This document shows positions 8,967-16,108 of a stretch of 64,000 nt of DNA, piece after piece. The position numbers were made by a program, and so were the translations under genes. The number at the start of each line of letters is the position of its first letter. Positions within the stretch are counted from its first letter, which is position 1. Source of the DNA: Gelidibacter maritimus. GTDB lineage: Bacteria; Bacteroidota; Bacteroidia; Flavobacteriales; Flavobacteriaceae. Location: NCBI RefSeq assembly GCF_014062315.1, contig NZ_JACGLT010000007.1:124001-188000 (forward strand). The letters are read 5' to 3'. A model generated the notes under the pieces. The model saw nothing but the letters and a program-made list of their open reading frames with translations, did not search any database and was not told the DNA's origin.

Positions 8967-11222
8967 ATGAAAAAGTACTATTATGCAGTATTGATGTTGT
9001 TTCTAACAACCCAAATCCAGGCACAAAAACTCACTCAAGAAGACTACCAAAGGGCTGAGAGTTTTAGGTCAGAAAACTTAAACAATCAAATTGTTTATAA
9101 TCTTTATACGCAGGTGTATTGGTTTGAGGATGAGTCTGGGCTTTGGTTTATAGATCATGACAAAAACGGCAAGACTTATAAAGCTTTATATTTTAAAGAT
9201 TATAAAGTGCAACCTTTGTTCGACCAGAATAGGCTGGCACAAAAATTATCTCTGATTGAAGAAAAAGATCTTGAGTCGGGTAAATTATCGCTTTCAAACA
9301 TCGAGCGGACAAAAGATGGACATCTAAGATTTAATTTTGAATCGAAGAGCTATACACTCAATCTAAAAACCTATGAACTTCAGCTTGCAGAAAAGGAGGA
9401 TAAAGATGAAAGGGATCCGTTTGAATCCAAATCTCCAGATGGAAACTGGATTGCGTTCTCCAAAGATTATAACCTCTATATAAAGTCGACCGATACTGGG
9501 CAGGAATACCAATTAAGTCACAATGGCGAAAAGGAATATGAGTACGCAACGTATTATGGATGGTACGATATCATGGAAGGAGAGAATGCGGAGCGACCAA
9601 AACACTTCAGAGTTAATTGGTCGAAAGATTCCAAATATATTGCAGCCAATGTTGTCGATTTTAGAAATGCTGAAAAAATGTATTTGTTGGATCACAGTAT
9701 CGATTCACTTTACAAATCAAAATTACTATCCTATTATCGAGGTTCTCCGGGAGACACCACAATGGTTCTTGTCAAGCCTGTGTTTTTTAATGTTGAAAGT
9801 AAAACGGAAGTAAAGACAGATTTACCAACTGGCACCCATATCAATTCCGTGGCTGTTCAATGGATGGAGAGGTCAGGTCAATTTTTAGCCAGCTATGCGG
9901 AAAGAGGGTTTCAAAAGGAGTTTTTAAAACTTATCGACCTTAAAAATAATACCGAGAAGACGCTCATTGCAGAGACAAGTACAACGAATATCGACAATTT
10001 TTGGTTTAAAAAGTTAGAAGGAAAACAAAAAGTGATTTTTCTGTCAGAACGCAGCGGATGGCGACAACTCTATTTGGTGGACATCGAAACCACAGAAACA
10101 ATTCCTTTGACACAAGGCACCTATTATATCAATTCAGTGGTACATGTCAGTGAAGACAAGGAAGAGATCTTCTTTTTAGCGTCAGGCAAGAATCCTAAGA
10201 TGAATCCTTATCATCAACAACTTTACAAAGTAGATTTCAAGGGAAATACAACCTTATTGACCGCTGAAAACGCCCATCACGTGGTGTCTTTTTCCAAAGA
10301 TGGAAGGTATTTTGTGGATAATTATTCCACAGTCAACCGTCCGACCAAAACCGTTTTACGATTGGCTAAATCTGGGAAAGTAACTGCCGAATTAACATCG
10401 GCCGATGTATCTGAGGTTGTGGCAAAAGATTGGCAGGCCCCTGAACCATTTCAATTGACTGCAAAAGATGGAAAAACCACTATTTATGGTGCCATTTGGA
10501 AACCGACCAATTTTGATCCAAACAAATTTTATCCAATAGTAGATCATACCTATACTGGTCCACATACGCAAATGTTCCCAAAATCGTTCGATAGAGCTTT
10601 TATGAATCAATCTTTGGCAGAACTTGGTTTTATTGTGATGATGGTGGATGGGCTGGGAACCTCTGGGCGCTCAAAAGAATTTCATAACCATTCCTATAAA
10701 AACATGGGAAATAACCTTGAAGATCATGTTTTGGCCATCACGCATTTAGGAGAGAAATATCCTTGGATTGATACTGATCGTGTTGGGATATTTGGTCATT
10801 CTGCAGGAGGATTCGATACTGGAAGGGCAATGCTTGCTTTTCCGGATGTTTATAAAGTGGGTGTAGCAAGTTCTGCAGACCACGATTTTAGAATGGAAAA
10901 AGCCTGGTGGCCTGAAATGTATCAAGGTTGGCCAGTAGATTCAACCTATCACGAGGTGTCCAATATAACGAATGCCAAAAATTTGAAAGGAAAATTGTTG
11001 TTGGTGCATGGTGGCATTGATGAAAACGTCAATCCTTCCGCTACGTTTAAATTAGCCGAAGCTTTAGTAAACGCCGATAAGGATTTTGATTTGTTGATTT
11101 TTCCAAGTCAACGACATGGGTATCAAGGAAAGGCGAGCAAATATTTTACCAAAAAACGATGGAATTATTTTGTGGAGCATTTAAAGGGAGAGGTGCCAAT
11201 TTGGGATTTTAAATGGGAATAA
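8967..11222 (+). CDS. S9 family peptidase, DPP-IV-like
   Basis: 751 residues from ATG 8967; a TTG three codons earlier only extends the frame. A signal peptide (MKKYYYAVLMLFLTTQIQAQ) is followed by the DPP-IV-type N-terminal beta-propeller (about residues 90-460, including YYGWYDIMEGE) and a C-terminal alpha/beta-hydrolase domain. The triad is visible: Ser612 in GHSAGG, Asp685 in GGIDENV and His717 in QRHGYQG. Such periplasmic enzymes release Xaa-Pro or related dipeptides from peptides, which suits an asaccharolytic protein-degrading supply route. The nucleophile elbow GHSAGG differs from the GWSYGG of classic DPP-IV, so specificity may differ. Monocistronic by spacing. Confidence 0.9.
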   Translation: MKKYYYAVLMLFLTTQIQAQKLTQEDYQRAESFRSENLNNQIVYNLYTQVYWFEDESGLWFIDHDKNGKTYKALYFKDYKVQPLFDQNRLAQKLSLIEEKDLESGKLSLSNIERTKDGHLRFNFESKSYTLNLKTYELQLAEKEDKDERDPFESKSPDGNWIAFSKDYNLYIKSTDTGQEYQLSHNGEKEYEYATYYGWYDIMEGENAERPKHFRVNWSKDSKYIAANVVDFRNAEKMYLLDHSIDSLYKSKLLSYYRGSPGDTTMVLVKPVFFNVESKTEVKTDLPTGTHINSVAVQWMERSGQFLASYAERGFQKEFLKLIDLKNNTEKTLIAETSTTNIDNFWFKKLEGKQKVIFLSERSGWRQLYLVDIETTETIPLTQGTYYINSVVHVSEDKEEIFFLASGKNPKMNPYHQQLYKVDFKGNTTLLTAENAHHVVSFSKDGRYFVDNYSTVNRPTKTVLRLAKSGKVTAELTSADVSEVVAKDWQAPEPFQLTAKDGKTTIYGAIWKPTNFDPNKFYPIVDHTYTGPHTQMFPKSFDRAFMNQSLAELGFIVMMVDGLGTSGRSKEFHNHSYKNMGNNLEDHVLAITHLGEKYPWIDTDRVGIFGHSAGGFDTGRAMLAFPDVYKVGVASSADHDFRMEKAWWPEMYQGWPVDSTYHEVSNITNAKNLKGKLLLVHGGIDENVNPSATFKLAEALVNADKDFDLLIFPSQRHGYQGKASKYFTKKRWNYFVEHLKGEVPIWDFKWE

Positions 11223-11497
11223 AAAAATCATAGGCTTGAGTTCGGACCAAAACTTTTAAGTTGGTATATGAGCAGATTTCTGAACAAGAACCGAGGTAAG
11301 ACCATTATTGATTTTATCCAAACCGAAAGTTTTAAGTGTTTCTGATTCTAATTTCTTACGCTTTATATTTCGCTAAACCTATGAAAATACCGTTGGTCGA
11401 AAACATTGTGTAGTTTTAAGATTATTTATCATATTTGTCTCACCCCCAATGATTAATAGCGCATAATTTATTTTTTAACGACCTAATTTACGCTATT

Positions 11498-11779
11498 ATG
11501 GATTTAGAAATCATCAAACACCCTGCTTTTTTTCAAGTCAAAGGAACACTTACCAAATTTAATCTTCATCTGTTCAAAAAGGAGTTTTCGAATATTTTTG
11601 ATAAATGTGATTCGTTAGTCATAAATATTGAAGGCCTGACCAGTATTGACCGTTATGGAGTGAATGTTTTGGCTCAATTACACAATGAATCGCTCGCTAA
11701 ACGTAAAAAACTTTCTATTATAGGAATGGGATGCGATGACTTGTACGAGCATTTCAAGTCTGAGGAAACTGCTGCTTGA
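11498..11779 (+). CDS. STAS-domain protein, degenerate switch site
   Basis: 93 residues, the size of a lone STAS domain. The fold pattern is visible: strand QVKGTLT, strand SLVINIEGL, the loop and helix TSIDRYGVNVLAQLHNESLAKRKK, then strand LSIIGMG. STAS proteins such as SpoIIAA are switched by phosphorylation of a Ser in a D-S-S-G loop; here the equivalent loop reads I-D-R-Y-G, so the phosphorylatable Ser is absent. No kinase, phosphatase or sigma gene is adjacent. It may act as a constitutive binding partner. A possible promoter is ATTG 11405, N21, CATATTTG 11430-11437. Confidence 0.7.
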   Translation: MDLEIIKHPAFFQVKGTLTKFNLHLFKKEFSNIFDKCDSLVINIEGLTSIDRYGVNVLAQLHNESLAKRKKLSIIGMGCDDLYEHFKSEETAA

Positions 11780-12115
11780 AGAGCAGCCCCAATCGCTGAT
11801 TATCTTCCATGGCGTTTTAACGGTATAAAACGAATGTTTAATATGGTACTTGCCTATAGTTAGTACGAGAAGATGTGCTTCAAGAAGAATAAATGTATTG
11901 GAATTTTGTAGTTGATGACATGCTCTCTGTGATCATTAAAACATGTGTCTGAGCGCTATCGAGGCTTAAAAGGTGCGTTTAGAAAGCTCTCAAATGCGCA
12001 CGCTGACAGTATATGTTGTCTTATTTACTGATTTTAGTTTTTATGACCTCTATAAAAATTGGGCATTGATTTACTGATCTGTAAATGCTTTTTAATTAAT
12101 ACGCTCGAAAATATT
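11780..12115. other. Intergenic region between convergent genes
   Basis: No gene, repeat or clear terminator found. The stop codons of the STAS gene (plus) and the NTF2-like gene (minus) face each other across it. Confidence 0.5.
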
Positions 12116-12562
12116 TCAACAGGACATATCCGCAATGATTTTCCATTGCCCATCAATGTATTTGAATATAATGGTAAAAATGCCATTGGCGTTACCTATG
12201 TTTCTTTCTAAATGGTATTCGCCAAATACCAGATAATTGGCATTTTCAATCTTTGAGATATCCGTAACGACAAATTTTAATGTGCCACTCTCATTAGGGC
12301 TGGGGTACCCTTTATTATAGTTTGCCAGAGCCTTGTCCCATCCATAAGTAAGACCATTGCTCCCGAAAAACCTTAGCGAATCATTTTTCCAATAGCCTTG
12401 CATAAAGCCTTCCAAATCATGATTGTTCCAGGCAATTTCCTGATCGGCTAAAACTTTTTCTATGGCAGTTCTCGCCTCGCGTTCTGACGGGAACGTATTG
12501 GTTTTGTCGTATGATTGACAAGAAAACACAAATAATAACAAGAATGCATAACTAAATCTCAT
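12116..12562 (-). CDS. SnoaL/NTF2-like (DUF4440-type) lipoprotein
   Basis: 148 residues. The N-terminus (MRFSYAFLLLFVFSC) is a lipoprotein signal with Cys15. The rest fits a cone-shaped NTF2-like domain: a first helix (AIEKVLADQEIAWNNHDLEGFMQGYWKND), the SLRFFGSNGLTYGWDKAL segment and C-terminal strands ending FKYIDGQWKIIADMS, as in DUF4440 proteins. Members bind small molecules or act as isomerase-like enzymes; nothing fixes the substrate. It is downstream of the DUF1080/oxidoreductase genes but 165 bp away with a hairpin between, so it may be transcribed separately. Confidence 0.75.
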   Translation of the reverse strand: MRFSYAFLLLFVFSCQSYDKTNTFPSEREARTAIEKVLADQEIAWNNHDLEGFMQGYWKNDSLRFFGSNGLTYGWDKALANYNKGYPSPNESGTLKFVVTDISKIENANYLVFGEYHLERNIGNANGIFTIIFKYIDGQWKIIADMSC

Positions 12563-12634
12563 AACAATGGTTTTTTGATCTTTTGAATTTTGGCATCGGA
12601 AAACTACCGAAGTTTACAGCAAATACCTGTTTAA

Positions 12635-12686
12635 AAATCTAACAGGTTTTTACCTGTCCGCAGAAGGAGGAAAACCTGTTAGATTT
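12635..12686. repeat. Hairpin with conserved loop (copy 1)
   Basis: Perfect 16-bp inverted repeat, 12635-12650 (AAATCTAACAGGTTTT) with 12671-12686, enclosing a 20-nt loop TACCTGTCCGCAGAAGGAGG. It is 41 bp past the stop of the minus-strand DUF1080 gene and may terminate it. The loop recurs at 15836, 16031 and 55157. Confidence 0.75.
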
Positions 12687-12727
12687 AAATATAAATTCAT
12701 TCAAGTTGACGGTCTTGAAAATTTCTG

Positions 12728-13321
12728 CTAGAGCTCCTTCAATCGGATGTTTCTCCAATACACTTTAATGCCGCCACCGTCGTGGATTTGTAAGGCAATT
12801 TTGCCATTTGCCGCACCTATTTTCTCATCGGAGAAATCAACCATTTCCACACCATTTAACCAGCTGGTCACTTGGTTGCCTTTTACTTTTATCTTTAAGT
12901 TATTCCATTTGCCGTATTTAAGCGCCGCTTCTTTTTCAGGAGAAGGTTTTATTAACCACCCGCGACCATAAGATTCATAAATGCCACCAGTATGAAGGTT
13001 CGGCGGTGCAACTTCTACCTGCCACCCCGATATTTTGGTGCCTTCAATCTCAGATCGTATAAACACGCCGCTGTTGCCATCGGCTTCTTGCTTAAACTCT
13101 AATGTGATTTCAAAGTCTTTATAATTTTCTTCAGTGGCGAGATAACCATACATTTTGTCGGGTCCACTTTCAGAGACCAACAAACCATCTTCTACATACC
13201 ATTTTTCGGTGCCATATTTTTGCCATCCGTCAAGGTTTTTTCCGTTGAAAAGTTCTTTGCCGGAATGGCAACTGGTCAATGCGATGCTAAGAACTATCGC
13301 GAACAAACTAATTTTTTTCAT
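12728..13321 (-). CDS. DUF1080 (3-keto-disaccharide hydrolase-type) lipoprotein
   Basis: 197 residues. Lipoprotein signal MKKISLFAIVLSIALTSC with Cys18, then the DUF1080 start pattern (LFNGKNLDGWQKYGTEKWYVEDGLL), NSGVFIRSE in the centre and a C-terminal strand VYWRNIRLKEL. DUF1080 (PF06439) is a jelly-roll fold; some members cleave glycosidic links of 3-keto-sugars made by Gfo/Idh oxidoreductases. The gene is downstream of a second DUF1080 gene and a Gfo/Idh gene on the same strand, which supports that role here. Catalytic residues were not assigned. Confidence 0.85.
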   Translation of the reverse strand: MKKISLFAIVLSIALTSCHSGKELFNGKNLDGWQKYGTEKWYVEDGLLVSESGPDKMYGYLATEENYKDFEITLEFKQEADGNSGVFIRSEIEGTKISGWQVEVAPPNLHTGGIYESYGRGWLIKPSPEKEAALKYGKWNNLKIKVKGNQVTSWLNGVEMVDFSDEKIGAANGKIALQIHDGGGIKVYWRNIRLKEL

Positions 13322-13384
13322 ATTTCAAATTTATGAGGTCAATGTTTTCTATACTTCAGATTGTTTGAGCCTCGGTTTAAATAA

Positions 13385-13419
13385 AAATGTCAGCCTAAAT
13401 GTTTCTTAGGCTGACATTT
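13385..13419 (-). terminator. Rho-independent terminator
   Basis: Perfect 13-bp stem 13385-13397 (AAATGTCAGCCTA) with 13407-13419, 9-nt loop; read on the minus strand it is followed by a T-rich tract. It begins two bases after the stop of the DUF1080 gene at 13421. Confidence 0.8.
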
Positions 13420-13420
13420 C

Positions 13421-14239
13421 TTATAATTTTCTGATTTTTATATTTCGAAACCAAATCGGACTGGCGTGATCTTGTAAACCAATATAACCAGACTTGAATT
13501 TACCGTAATTAGGACTCTCCTTCCATTTCCCGGAATTTTTTTTCTCTTCCCATTCGTCATTCCACGGTACAAAAGAAAGTACTTTCTCACCATTTAACCA
13601 ATGTTCCACTTTTTCGGGTGTGAATACAATTTTGCTGCTGTTCCACTCACCTACAGGATTTAGTTTTTTCTTATCAAGATCCGGAGCGTGCATAGCATAA
13701 TCGGCAGCAGTTTTATTCAATGGCTTTAACTCTGAAAGGTTTTCGGTGTGACCTATGCTTTTATTATAACCCGTCAGATCGTGGATTTGAGCATAGTTGT
13801 CATCATCGATCAGTTGGTATTCCGGAGCTGTATCATAAGGCGCGGGATAATCTTCCTTAATGTGGTAAAAAATGCCGCTATTACCACCTTTGGGAAGTTT
13901 CCATTCCAAGTAGAGTTCAAAGTTGTCAAACTCTTCGGCCCCATAAATAATGTCTCTTCCACCTGTGTAGTCTTGTTCCAATCCGAGTTCAGTGTCATAG
14001 GTGAGCTCACCATTATTGATAACCCAGCCTGGAGGCATCTCGTCTTCATTATAACCACGCCAGCCTTCAAGGCTAGTGCCGTCAAACAAATAAAGCCATT
14101 CGCCTTCAGTCTTTTGAATAGCGCTTTTACTTTTTTCTTGGGTTAAGCTACCTTCTTCAGTTTGTTGTTGTGCGTTATTTGAATCTTTACAGGCAATCAA
14201 TGATATGGCCAATAAAACGCTCATCATGGTTTTTTTCAT
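13421..14239 (-). CDS. DUF1080 (3-keto-disaccharide hydrolase-type) lipoprotein
   Basis: 272 residues from ATG 14239 (MKKTMMSVLLAISLIAC, lipoprotein Cys at residue 17); an ATG three codons earlier also exists. The mature protein has a Ser/Gln-rich linker, then the DUF1080 domain: LFDGTSLEGWRGYNE, WVINNGELTY, a central GGNSGIFYHIKED and a C-terminal IWFRNIKIRKL. It is longer than the downstream paralogue owing to an insertion (about residues 125-195, with YQLIDDDNYAQIHD) that is typical of the subgroup usually encoded with Gfo/Idh genes. It starts 13 bp after the oxidoreductase stop, so the two are probably cotranscribed. Confidence 0.87.
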   Translation of the reverse strand: MKKTMMSVLLAISLIACKDSNNAQQQTEEGSLTQEKSKSAIQKTEGEWLYLFDGTSLEGWRGYNEDEMPPGWVINNGELTYDTELGLEQDYTGGRDIIYGAEEFDNFELYLEWKLPKGGNSGIFYHIKEDYPAPYDTAPEYQLIDDDNYAQIHDLTGYNKSIGHTENLSELKPLNKTAADYAMHAPDLDKKKLNPVGEWNSSKIVFTPEKVEHWLNGEKVLSFVPWNDEWEEKKNSGKWKESPNYGKFKSGYIGLQDHASPIWFRNIKIRKL

Positions 14240-14252
14240 AGTTATCATAAAA

Positions 14253-15602
14253 TTAAATCAGTTTCATGTTCTTTGGGTCCCATCCAATAAATGCATTTTT
14301 CTCATAACTGTCGTTACAGAGTAGCGCAGGGGCGGCCGCACGAAACCCAAAAAGCGGATCTTCAGCCACAGTTCCATTATTTCGGATGGCATGAAAGAAA
14401 TTCGCAAAATGATCATAATGGGCGCCTCTATAACCGCTTTGGGCATTATACACGGTGGTTAATGGTGGCTCCATGGTTTTTCTATCAGATTGGATGCTTC
14501 CTTCTTCTTTGGCTTTTTCAGCTAAAAATGGATCATCGCTAGAACCACCTGCGTTTCGCTTTAGAGTTACTCGATCCCATTCAACATCCATAGATCCTTT
14601 GCTGCCCACAAGTTTTAAATAGGTGGTACCACTGGTGCCATCCACAAAATTACAGCGCAAAGAAAGGTTAAAGGCTGGATGTTCTTTGGTGTCTGGATAA
14701 TCAAACATTCCTAAAAGAACATCTGGTACCTCTCGGCCATCTTTCCAATAGCGCAAGCCTCCCATTGCGGCAATTTTATTGGGACCTAAAGAATTTGTAA
14801 TAAAATGTAAACTGGAAAAGAGATGTACAAACAAATCGCCAGCCATTCCCGTTCCATAATCAAGGTAATTTCGCCATCTAAAAAAGCGTAAAGGATCAAA
14901 AGGAAGGTCCTTACTTATGGAAAGATAATTCTTCCAATCTACCGTTTTTGTAGAAGCGTCTTTTGGAATAGGATATTGCCAAGCGCCAAGTGGTGAGTTT
15001 CGGGCCCAAAATCCCTCGGCATAATTGAGCTCACCAATAGCACCAGCAGCCAATAGCTCCTTTGCTTTTTCGTTGCCCAAGGAAGACATCCCTTGACTGC
15101 CTACGATATACACTTTGCCTGATTTTTTCCAAGCATCAATAATTTCGTGACCTTCATCGACACTGTGCACCATCGGTTTTTCGCAATACACATGTTTGCC
15201 GGCATTTAAGGCATCAATACTTATTTTTTTATGCCAGAAATCTGGTGTTCCTATGATTACAGCATCGATATCGGCACGTTTTAAAATGTCTTTGTAGTTT
15301 TTGGTGAGCATTAAATTGCTGCCCCAATTGTTTTTAGCGTCGTTTAACCGTCCATCGTACAAATCACAAACGGCAACTAGTTCTATGTTTTTGTGCTGTA
15401 AGGCTGTATTGGTATCAGCAACACCCATGCCGCCGGCACCAATTAATGCGATTTTTAGTGTTTTAAGATTGTTGGATTCTAAGGTTTTTCTTTCAAGAAA
15501 ATTGATTGCTTCCGGTGTTTTAGCAAAGGCTGACGGCGTCAAGACAGCTGCCGCGCCTGCTAAGCCGAGGTTTTTCAAAAATAATCGTCTGGGTTTTTCC
15601 AT
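14253..15602 (-). CDS. Gfo/Idh/MocA oxidoreductase with twin-arginine signal
   Basis: 449 residues. A twin-arginine signal (PRRLFLKNLGLAGAAAVL) implies folded export with its cofactor. The Rossmann nucleotide-binding motif GAGGMG is at residues 55-60 and the family EKP motif at 141-143, followed by the C-terminal alpha/beta domain with the R-W-R-N-Y-L-D-Y-G-T-G region. Periplasmic Gfo/Idh enzymes with a tight-bound nicotinamide cofactor oxidise or interconvert sugars; paired with DUF1080 lyases they act at C3 of glycosides. Here two DUF1080 genes follow on the same strand. Substrate is not evident from sequence. Confidence 0.9.
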   Translation of the reverse strand: MEKPRRLFLKNLGLAGAAAVLTPSAFAKTPEAINFLERKTLESNNLKTLKIALIGAGGMGVADTNTALQHKNIELVAVCDLYDGRLNDAKNNWGSNLMLTKNYKDILKRADIDAVIIGTPDFWHKKISIDALNAGKHVYCEKPMVHSVDEGHEIIDAWKKSGKVYIVGSQGMSSLGNEKAKELLAAGAIGELNYAEGFWARNSPLGAWQYPIPKDASTKTVDWKNYLSISKDLPFDPLRFFRWRNYLDYGTGMAGDLFVHLFSSLHFITNSLGPNKIAAMGGLRYWKDGREVPDVLLGMFDYPDTKEHPAFNLSLRCNFVDGTSGTTYLKLVGSKGSMDVEWDRVTLKRNAGGSSDDPFLAEKAKEEGSIQSDRKTMEPPLTTVYNAQSGYRGAHYDHFANFFHAIRNNGTVAEDPLFGFRAAAPALLCNDSYEKNAFIGWDPKNMKLI

Positions 15603-15826
15603 TGAAGAGGTGTTTATAGTTTAATTATGAGTTGAGCGCTTTTAGAAAACGCAGTGATTGTTTTCACTTGCATTTTGCGCATGGATTACAGTTTCTGAAA
15701 TACGAATATAATTGAAATTTAGATAGACCGAAAATTGAAATGGTTTGTTTTAGAATTTCATCGTATTTGCTCATTAAAATACATTAAATGAAAATATGGG
15801 CAACAGAGATCATACAAAAAAGCCTG

Positions 15827-15863
15827 ATAAGTTTTATCTGTCCGCCGAAGAAGGAAAACTTAT
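15827..15863. repeat. Hairpin with conserved loop (copy 2)
   Basis: 9-bp perfect core stem (ATAAGTTTT 15827-15835 with AAAACTTAT 15855-15863), imperfectly extended outwards, around a 19-nt loop ATCTGTCCGCCGAAGAAGG. The stem differs from the other copies while the loop is nearly the same. Confidence 0.7.
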
Positions 15864-16014
15864 GAGCTCTTCTTTAGATATGGCTTAGATAATCAATGTC
15901 TAAGATGAACAACTCCTTTGGCATCTTTTGACTTCATAGACGCTTAGTATTTGTTGTCCTTTCGGAGCTTATTTTATTCGAACAATTGTGATTTAGAAAT
16001 TAATGCTATTAAAA

Positions 16015-16066
16015 AAACCTCTCAGGTTTTAACTTGTCCGCCGAAGGAGGAAAACCTGAGAGGTTT
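16015..16066. repeat. Hairpin with conserved loop (copy 3)
   Basis: Perfect 16-bp stem 16015-16030 (AAACCTCTCAGGTTTT) with 16051-16066, loop AACTTGTCCGCCGAAGGAGG. It lies 42 bp past the stop of the M56 gene on the minus strand and may act as its terminator. Confidence 0.75.
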
Positions 16067-16108
16067 GGAAATGAGTGAATATGCTATTACATCTCTTTAA
16101 GGTCAGAA

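Larger units (their letters stand above)
15603..16108. other. Intergenic region with two repeat hairpins
   Basis: No coding frame. It carries two members of the conserved-loop hairpin family (15827-15863 and 16015-16066) and otherwise AT-rich sequence. The promoter of the minus-strand oxidoreductase gene should lie at its left end; no clear TAnnTTTG match was found. Confidence 0.6.

Noticed and set aside
13748-14146. 132-codon frame on the plus strand
   Set aside because: Antisense to a well-supported DUF1080 gene, with no family features.
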